Of a stretch of 64,000 nt of DNA, positions 45,501 through 55,600 are shown in pieces. Origin of the DNA: Climacteris rufus (lineage: Eukaryota > Chordata > Aves > Passeriformes > Climacteridae); contig VZRZ01003178.1 in assembly GCA_013398175.1 (NCBI GenBank), positions 6,730 through 70,729 of the forward strand, given 5' to 3'. The position numbers were made by a program, and so were the translations under genes. The notes beneath the pieces are model-generated. The model did not search any database and had not been told where the DNA came from. It saw nothing but the letters and a program-made list of their open reading frames with translations. Position 1 is the stretch's first letter. Every line of letters starts with the position of its first letter.

Positions 45501-48500
45501 CACATTTCTATTTTACTACTGGCTCTTGTTCAAGCAGCATATTGATGTGGGTGTGTTCTGAAATCTTTTTATTGTGTTGTACTTACATGTAGAGCATTTA
45601 CTATCATGGTAATGGCAGCTACATGAACATAAGAAGGAAGCCTTCTAGTTGGCTTGTTCCTGCTCAGTCCATGCCAGTGTCCAGTAAATGCTTTTGGGTT
45701 CTTCACAGCACACAGACTCTGAGCATTTAACACAAGCAGTGACAGTGCCTGCTGCCTTGTTACAGTGCAGTACCTGCTTTGTCCTACATGATTTTCTGCA
45801 GCCTTTCATTAGTGGCCATTACTACATCCACACTAATTAATTCTGTGGCTTTTTTCCCTCTCCCTAGTCACCACCTCATACCCTCCTCAGTACATTTGCT
45901 GTCAGGGGAACACACCCTGACTTGTGCAGGCAATTTGTCTGTGTTGGATAGACAGAGCTAGACTTGGGTCTGGGATATTATTCCTTACAGCAGGTTTGTT
46001 TGGCTCCCAGCTATACACTTCCACAATGGAATTCATAATGCAGAAAACTATTAGTCCAATGCCTGGCCACAGCAGACCTATTGGAAAAGATGCAATTTAC
46101 TGTAGTTTAGAATTATCTGAGTGTTTTCCGTGTTTATTGTGGTCATTTTTAACCCTGGGAAGAGTTGCAAAAAATGTGCTATCAAAAAAAAAAAAAAGAT
46201 GAGCTGGGGCAGGAACGGGAAGTAAAGAGCCTCTGCAGCTCGGGTGGCTCTGTCACAAAAGGACAGTAGTGGCAACCCTCCCACAGGACATCCTTCAGCA
46301 GGCAAAGTGAGCAAGCAACAACCGCCTGATGGGTGAGGACCCCCCGCCCCCTCCAGTGCCTTCCACGCATTCCTGCAGCCTGCAGAACCAAGCACAGCCC
46401 TGACCTGACGAGCTGCTTCTCGCCCAGAACTAATAAAACCAGAGAAGATTAAGAGGGAAGAGAGAGCCAGTTCCGTGCAGGTAGAGAACTGGTTACTATA
46501 GCAACTGTTTTCTTCTTTGAGCATAGGTTGGGAGGGACTCCCTTGCAAGGGGATTTCTGTGCAGTCCCCAGGCTGGGGAGGGAGGTTGCTACAAGAATCT
46601 CGTTTGACAAAGGTTGCGTGGCTGCACTCTTGAACTCTGTTGGGATCGGGGGGAGCTGGGATGGGGCTGTAGAAGAGTTTGACTCTCGTCCAAAAGTGAA
46701 GCAGATGTTGAAGTGCCTGTATTAAAAGTGATACTCACATCATGGTGCATTGTTCTGTGGGTTGCAGCTACAGCTGAAGCTGGCGTTGTACCACAGCACA
46801 TGTCACATCCAGGAGCTTCAAGGCTGGAGTTTTTAAAAGACATAAGATAATTACTAATTTAGCTAATTACTACTGGATTTTAAAATCTGAGGTCCTAAGA
46901 AAGTTTCCCAGATGTGTTTTTTCAGTGAGACTAAATTGGTGCAGAGTAAGAAATTAAGTAGCTTGTAACATAATAAAGGCTTGGTCAGTTTGACTCTGGG
47001 AAAAGTCACTCTCTGGGACCAGGGCCAGGTAATGTTATCTTAGTGTACTGCTTGGAGTACCTGGCACTGTACAAGCTCTGGCTCTTTGTGGTTACCTTAG
47101 ACCAACACAGCAAATGAATGAGCACATTATCCTTTCGCTAGGGCTGCTTTCTGGTGTAACACTCCCCTTGCATTCACGGGAGACACAAATACCAAGCAGT
47201 GCTTAGGGTAAATCCCTCCCCTTTACCCTCCTTAACCCTGTGTGGTCTGGCAAGTGTACTTCAAGGGTCAAAGCTGCACCTCGGTTTTTTTGCTAGTATT
47301 TGGTGCTAGAAACTAAAAAACACAGCAGGTCATTTTATTTTCCTATGATTGTGTCAAATTTAGTCCTGAAATCTTCTCTCTCACAACATCAAAACACATG
47401 CAAGTTCTCTTGGTAAGGGACGAGCAAAGGGGGCTTTGGGTGAAATGTTGTGCTCCCCTGTTCTCCCTAGACTGCTTATTGTCTATTTTTCCATATTCTT
47501 CCGTATTTTTGCTGGAGACATGGATCTGGGAGAACACGGATAACATGGAGAACCTGTGTCTAGGAGACATGGATCTGCCATGATCCCACCACCCTTCCTA
47601 TCACTGAGGAAGAGGAAAGGGGGACAGCTGTGCAACCTTTCTCTTGCAGCTGCATCCTGCCTAGGTGGCTAACACAACTGCAAACTGCAAACCTTCTGAA
47701 CCCCTGTCTCTCAAAGTAGCATTTTTTTGGCCGTTGATGCAGGGAACAAGAAACAGAAGCCGTGATATTTGTTTAAAATTCATCAAGAGTTTTACCAGAT
47801 GTAGAACCAAGGAGTTGAAAAACAAAAGCAGGCTCCCTGCTCCAAGTGCTACCTGAATACAGGACTAGGTTGGGAGTATTTTGCTATGGCGAAATGCTCC
47901 CCTGTGGGCAGTGCACTGAGGTGTGAGCCAAGAGGCTGAGGGACTCAAGGACGGCCCCAAACTCTCACCCAGACTTGCAACAACTGCACAGTTCCCGTGT
48001 CAAAGTCCCCAGCCTCACCCTAGTTGCTGAAAGGGGATCCACAAACTCAATACCGACCTGCTACTGGTCCATAAAATAATCAGGAATAACTTATCAACAA
48101 CTGTTATTACGATGTCTGCAAGCTTTTCAGCTGAAAAAAGGATCTGCACCCTGTCATTCTCTCTATGCCGTGCGGCAGATCCGGCCCTAGATGGCATTTG
48201 CTCTTGCCAGTAAATTCTGCTGCTGCTTGGTATAAAAGTGAGAGGCTTGTGAAAGAAAGTTAAGTGCTTTTTGAGTCAGAATTCTAGACTTAGCTTTTTG
48301 TGAGCAGTAAGCAATATCTGCTGCAACAATGCAATTGGTGTGAATAAAATCCCGCATCAATCCAATTCCCTTTGCTGCAGATATAAAGATTTACACAAAA
48401 ATGGAAAAAAATATTCCAATAAGCTTCACTAAATTACACGAATCAATAAATTATCAAAAGGCTCATGTTTTACTGTCACAGAAAAGAGACATGATTGACT

Positions 48501-51500
48501 GTTTCCTGATTGAATCTATGACTGAGGCTGGATTCAGAGCCAATGAAAAATAGAAATTTCCATCAGGACTTGCTGAAGTGTCTCCATTACTTCAAAGGAA
48601 GTAGTGGACTGACTGACATTATGTTCTGGTCAGCCACTGAAGTAAGATATTACATGGTAATGGTATGGAGCTGAAGGCAACGTAAATTACAGAGAAAAAA
48701 ATACGTTTTACTGTCTGAGGGGAAGGAGATTTCTGTGATGAGCAGTTTTGTCCCCTTCCATGCTGACAGCAGAGGTCATACAAAGTCTCAAGGCTCTGGT
48801 CACACCAGAAGAGGGGAGCTTAGTCCAGATTGCACCTTGCTTACAGCAGAATTAGTCACTATGTGTTTGTCTGTGACCTAACCTTACTTATCTCAGTTCC
48901 TTCCTTCACAGGCTTTAAAGCCAGGTTATCCAGGGGATACAGGCAGTTGAAGAATTATTCTCTTAACAGGTCTCATTTATTAGATGCTACACCAAATTAA
49001 CCCATTAGATAGAGGCAGAAGCTGAACACAAACAGGGAACCCACTCCTGCTAGCTACAGAAGCGTGCTAATGCAGCTTGGTTGCTATGGTGTAAAATTTG
49101 ACATAAGGAACACAAAGACACATTTGCCTTTTCCCACTACTAAAGAAGATGGCTGGTTGATTGACTAATCCATGGAGCAGGATCTGGCATTGGTACCTAA
49201 CAACAAGGTGCTTCTAAATGGAAACAGGCCTCAGTTGCTGCTGAATACATAACCAGGCTTCACAAGCCCAAGTCCAGTAGTTTAACTAGTCAGTCAGGCT
49301 TGGAGTTTTTGAGCCAATAATTCAGTACTTAATTCTCTTCTGTGAGCTTTTTTTTTTTTTTCCTGATGCCTTTTCGGTTTTAATATATTCTGAAGTTAGC
49401 AGAAGCCTTAGTTTTGTGGAATTTGATTATAAGCATTAGCTATGTGTACTTGATTCCTCTTCAGAAGCAGAAAAATATAACATATATGAGTAGAAGAAAT
49501 TATTTTGTTTTCTTTTTTCCTAACTGCTTTAGTTGGATGTGGACTTAAAACTTAGGACAGGTACATCTTTGTGGCTCTCCAAGGGGAGCATATCACTCTG
49601 CTTATCTGTTTAATGCATACTGCATGAAGAAGAGCAGTATACATTTCTCATGCAGTGCTCCTCCTGCATGCTTTGAGCCAAATGAGGGAAGTTCTTGGAT
49701 AAGAGCAGAAAAGTATTTATTTTCCTGTTTAGTGAAATCAATAGCTGTCTTTCCACGTCCTCTACTGAGTTTTGAATCGTGCACTCCATCTCTGGCACTG
49801 CTGCTTAGGATTTCAGTAAGAGCAAGCTCGTGCCCCCGCTGCCACAGCGCTTCCTGCCCACTCGAGCCAACCACTCCTGAAATGCACAACGCAGGGTAAA
49901 AGAACTCCTACCCACAAAGTAAACACGAGCGTCATCTTAAGCAATAACCAACATTTACTTTTGGCCATAATGAAAGAAAAATAATTTTGGCCAGTAACAC
50001 ATCTATTTGCCTCCATATCAACTAAACCTCATGATTAAGCACCTTATGTCTATCATGAGTTCTGCTTTGTTCTTGCCTTTATTGTGCTGTGCATGCTCGT
50101 GGCTCCCCAGGTGACAGCCCATGCTTGCTGTAGAACACAGGGAATGGTTTCCAAATGAGTTACACCCTCTTTGTAAAATCAGCCATGAATGACAATGATT
50201 TGCTAACTGCTGAGAAAGTGTTAAACCAATAAACGGTGTCGTGAGCAGAACTAAAGTCTCAAGGAAACATGCATGTGGCCTTCACGTGGATCCAGGGCAC
50301 TTATCAAAACGGAAGTCATTAGAGGACTGAAACCCAAGCTAAACTTGCACTAAGAAAGGGTGTGTTGTAATAAAAAGGTTATAAAAAAATAGTTCATAAT
50401 TTTCCTATCTCCTTTTAAATTCTCTGATATATTGAAAGAGATTATTGGAGGTTTTAAAGCGAAGCTTCTGAACAACTGTCAGTGAAATGGCCAGTAGCAA
50501 CGAGTTGGAGTTTTCTTGTCCAGTGAAAGTGGATAGAATTCTCTATACCCAGGAAAAACAAATATTTTTTCTCTGATTTCACTGCCTTCTCTTTCCACAC
50601 TGGTAGCAATCTAGAAAAAAATCAGGCAAATAACTCTAGGAAAAAATAAAAAGTCCTGTTACTCATGCTATCATGACAAAGCAACGTGAAGCTCAAGCAC
50701 TTGCCCCGTGAAACACAATTTTTGTTGCTATTTTCACCACTTCTTCCTACATGTAGGCACATCAGTGTTTCTTGCAGAATGAGCTTTCCATCTGCAGAAC
50801 TTGCTTTCTATTCAGCTGTTCAACATCAGTGATATTGTAAGGTAGTTGAGCAGGGACCTGAAAAAGAAAGGACCCCTCTGCAGTCCTGTGTTGCCATCTC
50901 CAGCAGTCACTGTATGTCTCCCCTCCAGCATCCTAACCTGTGCCCGAGTTAAAGGATTTTATTTCATAAATGAAGAGCTGAGGTATAAGGAGAAAAGAAA
51001 ATCTCTGTCTCCTCTGTCCCAGTTTGGCATCCCTAACTCATACATCATCCCTCCTCTAAACTAGGGTCTGGTATGCCTCAGCCTAAACAGCTTTGGTTGT
51101 GCTGAAGCTGCTTTGCCAGCACAAAGCGTGTTCCCAAGCCAGCTCTGGAGCTTCCTGTCACTTCCCCGAAAATCCCTAGACCACATGGTGATTTTCCAGC
51201 ACTACAGTGCCAAAGTGAAGCATATAACAAAATCAGGGAGCAGTCCATGTGGTGAAATAGTTTGGAGAAGGATGAGGGAAGGAGCATATCAGGAACCCCC
51301 TCAGGTCCCAGCAATCCCCAGCTTTAACGATGATCTCCACAATAACGGCGACTTTTATTACAAGAGACCACAAGCTTCTCACCCTATGCGGAAAAAGACC
51401 ATCAAGGGCGAACAGCCAACGGAGGGGGGAAAAAAATCAGGGAAGTGCAAAGGTAGTTGAAGGCTTCAAGGGATTTATTGCTTTACTGCTCATTTATGAC
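42541..51500. other. Intergenic stretch upstream of CHKA, no gene supported
   Basis: Nine kilobases without a recognisable exon series. It holds short microsatellites (TA run 44511-44524, TG run 44683-44696), a 14-base A run (46184-46197), a 14-base T run (48 bases before 49,400) and a 15-base sequence repeated 49 bases apart at 47514 and 47563. Distal regulatory elements of CHKA could lie here but cannot be told from sequence alone. Confidence 0.65.
44683..44696. repeat. (TG)n microsatellite
   Basis: Seven perfect TG units. Confidence 0.85.
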
Positions 51501-51928
51501 GAGGCGTTATAAGGTATCAGGCGACAATGCCCCCGCTCCGGCTGGAGGGGCGGGAGAGCCGCGGCTCCTCCAGCGGGCTGTGACATCACCGCTCCCACAC
51601 TCGGCTGCTGCGGAGGAAGGACCCTAAGGCAGGTGCTGGCGTTTCCCAAAACAGAAAAGCGTATTTCCAGTGCCAAAACTATACGAAACTCAGCTCGAAA
51701 GCACTGTGTGTGGACATTATTCTTGTTCCCGCCGCTTTACCCTTCTGTTCAGGCACGATCTTCTCCCGAGCCACGAGAGACCAGTTCACCATGCGGGCAT
51801 GAGCCAGCCCTCACACGGTAACTAAGTAACTCGGGAACTTTCAGTAAGGACCGAACTTTAAGTAAAGATAATGTCCATTGCCGAGACCCACTTCGCACCA
51901 TGCGGAGATTTCCTACATATTTCGATAG

Positions 51929-51935
51929 CACGTCA
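51929..51935 (-). promoter_or_regulatory. Possible CRE/ATF-type site
   Basis: CACGTCA, reverse complement TGACGTG, about 490 bases upstream of the inferred CHKA start site. A single short match, so weak. Confidence 0.25.
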
Positions 51936-52061
51936 CGGACTGAATGACACCGGCACGTTGTACAGCCCTCAGCGCGGCCAGCCTTGTCTGAGGGAGTGCC
52001 GGCTCCATCCAGCACCGCATCATCGCGGACCGAGGGGCGGCAGCTCCACGGCACAGCGGTG

Positions 52062-52150
52062 TCCCCTTTCTCCCTTCTTCCCTCCCTCTTTTTCTTCCTT
52101 TTTTTCCTTCCTTCCTTCTCTCTCACCTTGCCTCCCTCTCACCTTCCCTC
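52062..52150 (+). repeat. Polypyrimidine tract in the CHKA promoter
   Basis: The first 63 bases (52062-52124) are pure C/T and the whole 89-base stretch has only three purines. It lies about 270-360 bases upstream of the inferred start site. Such tracts can form triplex DNA or bind GA-binding factors. That role is inference. Confidence 0.7.
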
Positions 52151-52205
52151 AGCGCTCCCCTCAGGCTCAGCCCCCGCCCCGCGGGCGAGCGCCTCGTGCT
52201 CCCCT

Positions 52206-52218
52206 CGCGCGCGCGCGC
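52206..52218. repeat. Alternating CG run
   Basis: Thirteen bases of perfect alternating C and G immediately before a CCAAT box. Potentially Z-forming. Confidence 0.6.
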
Positions 52219-52219
52219 A

Positions 52220-52224
52220 CCAAT
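52220..52224 (+). promoter_or_regulatory. CCAAT box (distal), CHKA promoter
   Basis: caCCAATca, about 200 bases upstream of the inferred start site. Matches the NF-Y core. Confidence 0.5.
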
Positions 52225-52325
52225 CACAGACGCCTGGAGGGGCCGCGAGCCGAGCGAGCGTGCGCTCCCCCCTTCCTTTCCCTACCCACCCCCTCTCTGG
52301 GGGAGGAGCCGAGGACCGGCTCCAG

Positions 52326-52330
52326 CCAAT
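52326..52330 (+). promoter_or_regulatory. CCAAT box (proximal), CHKA promoter
   Basis: agCCAATcgg, the fuller NF-Y consensus, about 95 bases upstream of the inferred start site, a typical distance. Confidence 0.65.
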
Positions 52331-52387
52331 CGGAGGCAGACGACCGTGAAGCGTGAGGCGCGAGCGGGCCCGCGTGCCGACACGCCG

Positions 52388-52394
52388 TATAAAA
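52388..52394 (+). promoter_or_regulatory. TATA box of CHKA
   Basis: TATAAAA followed by a G run, inside the CpG island. An initiator-like TCACTCT lies with its A at 52422, 34 bases downstream of the first T. This predicts a 5' UTR of about 93 bases. Confidence 0.7.
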
Positions 52395-52421
52395 GGGGGG
52401 CCGGGCACGAGCGCACGGCTC

Positions 52422-52514
52422 ACTCTCCGCCGGCGCTGACGGTGGAGGGACGTGCACGAGCTGCCACCCCCGTCCGCCGCCCCAACGGCCGCCGCGCCTC
52501 CCCCGCGCCGCGCC
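52422..52514 (+). other. CHKA: CHKA 5' UTR (inferred)
   Basis: From the initiator-like site to the ATG. GC-rich, contains no upstream ATG, and has an in-frame TGA at 52437-52439. The start site is inferred from TATA spacing only. Confidence 0.5.
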
Positions 52515-52643
52515 ATGAAAACTAAGTTCTGCAACGGCGACGCCGACCCGTCCCCGCTCGGGCTCCTCCTGGGCCGCGGGTCCGCCGCGGCCGGGCAGCC
52601 GCCCTCCCCGCTGGCTCACCCCGACCCCGAGGGGAAGGACCCC
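52515..52643 (+). CDS. CHKA: CHKA exon 1 coding part before the gap (43 codons)
   Basis: MKTKFC and SPLGLLLG match the mammalian N-terminus. A Gly/Ala/Pro-rich, low-complexity stretch follows and runs into the Ns. In mammals this exon goes on through a proline-rich segment and an Arg/Trp-containing stretch up to the residues just before GGLSN. That coding remainder must lie in the gap. Confidence 0.93.
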
Positions 52644-55600
52644 NNNNNNNNNNNNNNNNNNNNNNNNNNNNNNNNNNNNNNNNNNNNNNNNNNNNNNNNN
52701 NNNNNNNNNNNNNNNNNNNNNNNNNNNNNNNNNNNNNNNNNNNNNNNNNNNNNNNNNNNNNNNNNNNNNNNNNNNNNNNNNNNNNNNNNNNNNNNNNNNN
52801 NNNNNNNNNNNNNNNNNNNNNNNNNNNNNNNNNNNNNNNNNNNNNNNNNNNNNNNNNNNNNNNNNNNNNNNNNNNNNNNNNNNNNNNNNNNNNNNNNNNN
52901 NNNNNNNNNNNNNNNNNNNNNNNNNNNNNNNNNNNNNNNNNNNNNNNNNNNNNNNNNNNNNNNNNNNNNNNNNNNNNNNNNNNNNNNNNNNNNNNNNNNN
53001 NNNNNNNNNNNNNNNNNNNNNNNNNNNNNNNNNNNNNNNNNNNNNNNNNNNNNNNNNNNNNNNNNNNNNNNNNNNNNNNNGGTGCGCTGCCGCACCCCCG
53101 GCCCGGAGCGGGTGGTACTGCGGGGGGCGGCGGCGGCTGCATCGCCTCGGCCCCGTCGCGGCCCCGCGCCGGGCGGGCAGCGGGATGGAGCCGGCACGAA
53201 GCGCTGCACCGCGCCCCGAGCTCCGTGCCGGGGAAAAGGGCCCCTCTGGGCCGGCGCTGGCTGCTCCCCACTGAGAAGTCAGCAGGTAAACGCGGTGTGT
53301 CGGTGTTGTGAGTCATCTTTTATAGCACACAGTAACGAGTGCTTATGACTCAGCACGTTGGCAGCAGAAATATGTAAATTGGGGATGTTCTAGAAGCCGT
53401 ATGATGTAATGTGTTTCAAATCTTTGCCTTTTTTTGCGGAGTTAAGTAGCCTCTTTATTTTAACTAAACTGATGTTAGCTCAGACTTTCCTCTTTATGCA
53501 CCATTTGTCTCACATCTTCCTGACTGATCATTCTACCTAATCAAACGTAGAGTCAGGTCCAGTTTCAAAGGATGCTGTTGTCAGCTTCTTCCCTTCCGAG
53601 TTTGCTTTCCCAGAGTTTCTACTTTTTTTCATCCACAAAATATGCACACATCTACCCTAGGAAGCTAAGGGAACATAAAGAGTTGATGTAAAAAGTATGG
53701 TTAAAACCTATTCTGCTCATTTCTAAATGTATTTTAAGACACTTCTTGAAGTCTGAGACCCAATGCAGGCAGTATTTGTTTTTCTGTATCATTTCTGCTC
53801 ACTTGACATGATCATAAGGGGTTTATGAAGGGGGAGAATTTTTATGACTTTGCCTTTCTTGGAAACCTGCTATGTGAGATACCACTTCAAAATGGCTTGG
53901 TGGTTTTCAGATTCAGAGGATGAGAAGATGGGCTGAAACTTAAGAATGTGTAAAGCCATGATAATTGACAGTTGCTGTTTTTTGGGCCAAAGTCTTCTCA
54001 CCACTTTCATCTCTGGAAAATGCATCATCTTGGTTTGCTAATCCTGGTTTCACTCAGTGTGCGTTCTCCAGCGTGTCCATCAATATTGCAAAATTATATT
54101 CATGAACAGCTGTCAGTAAAGTAACTGGTAGCTTTATCTGTATAAGAGTGAGGTGTGCCCTTTTGACCTTTAAACAAGCTGCTGAGTCTATTGACCTTAG
54201 AGGAGAACAATGCCTTTTATTACACTCCTATATGGATTTCCTTGATTAGACGTAACTTTTGAAGTCTTAAGTACATAAAACTATAGTGAAACTTCTGTTT
54301 AATTGAGTTCAGCATTAGTAAGACACTCCAGTTTGGCTTGTCTGGTATAAAAATAAGAGTTTCTGGATTTTCACACACTGTGCGGGCTGAGTATTTGTTG
54401 AAGGCATGTAACTGTACAGATTCTTGAGCTTTAGTCCAGTATTTTTTGTAAATTGTTTTTCAGTGTGTTTTATTCTATTTAAGTATTGATGTATTACCGG
54501 GATGCCTGTTATTAGCCGCTTATCCCGGCTTATCAGTCGAAGATGCAGAAATAATGAGAGCTGGAGTCCGAATGTGTTCTCGTGTTCAGAGCAAGGGCGG
54601 AAAGGGGGGGAAACCCCTTTTGTTTAATTCTTATATACACTTTTTGAAATCATAGATCATTGGAGAAAGTTAACACTTCCGTCTCTAACTATATTGGTTA
54701 AAAGAAGTGTCTGTCAAAAGGATCTGTGTCCATGGGAAAGGAATGTAAAAAGATAATTTTTACAACAATATAGCTATGTTTACAGAAATCGTCCTTGAGA
54801 CTGTCTAACAGAGAAAACTAGCTATTTTACAGTGAAAAATGGGCAACATTGATGTTTTCACCAAAGTTTTTTTTAAGAGGCTTAGGAAAGGTGGCAAATG
54901 TGTTTTTCCAAAAAATCTGTTTAGCGCAGTTCAGGTAAAGCCAGAAGTGCAGTGAGTATAAGTAACCAATGTTCAGATTGGCTCTGAATAGCTGGCTCTG
55001 CTCTTTCTTTGATATCCTTTCCATCTGTCTCTTGGGGTTTTTTCCAACCTGTTCACCTTCATGGTTCAAAGTTACTTCGTATCTTGTCTCTAAACATCCA
55101 GTTTTGGATGCCTGCCAAGCCACCTGGTTCTTTTCTGTCTCCTTTCTTAAGCATATTGTGCAGCTGCTGTTTTACTGTTTTTTGATTTGGTTTTTTTTTC
55201 CCTTCTCAATTGTTAACTTTGGATATGTAGGCCAGCCCTTGTCTCCTTCTTGGTAGCCTTTTTCTCCAGAAAGTCTTTACCGCTTCCCCACTGTGTTGAA
55301 AGAGCACAGAAGAATATTTGGAAAAGCATTGAAAGGAATGTCAGGTTAGGACTGAGAACTGCATTTTAGCCACTACATTGTGGATCTGCTATGGATTCTT
55401 GGAATCCAAGCTCACTGCAAGGTATTACATATTATAGGCAAAATCACTTGCAGAAGGGAATTTTGAAAACTTCATTCATTAACATAATGATAAGGAAAAG
55501 AATGCAGAAAGGCAATGCAGTAAAGAAAATGTGGGTTGAGTAGATGGGTGTTCTTAGGGAGCTACTAGAACATCAAGAAACTTAGAATCTCATCAAGACA

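Larger units (their letters stand above)
51500..53300. promoter_or_regulatory. CpG-rich island over the CHKA promoter and exon 1
   Basis: GC and CpG density rise sharply from about 51,520 (GGGGCGGG box at 51547-51554) and stay high to about 53,280, around the assembly gap. The flanks are AT-rich. It covers the CHKA promoter, exon 1 and the start of intron 1, typical of a broadly expressed vertebrate gene. Confidence 0.85.

Noticed and set aside
45620..45790. Stretch beginning aacataagaaggaagcc resembling an old amniote CR1/L3-type repeat
   Set aside because: The resemblance is limited to the first ~15 bases and quickly fades. It needs a profile search.
46184..46197. Poly(A) run as the tail of a processed pseudogene
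   Set aside because: No upstream AATAAA, target-site duplication or coding similarity was seen.
52452..52514. Upstream in-frame extension of CHKA from a GTG
   Set aside because: Conserved MKTKFC marks the true start, with a good context. An in-frame TGA lies just upstream at 52437.
52452..53348. Long open frames spanning the N gap on both strands
   Set aside because: They are open only because Ns contain no stops. The real CHKA frame is confirmed only for 52515-52643.
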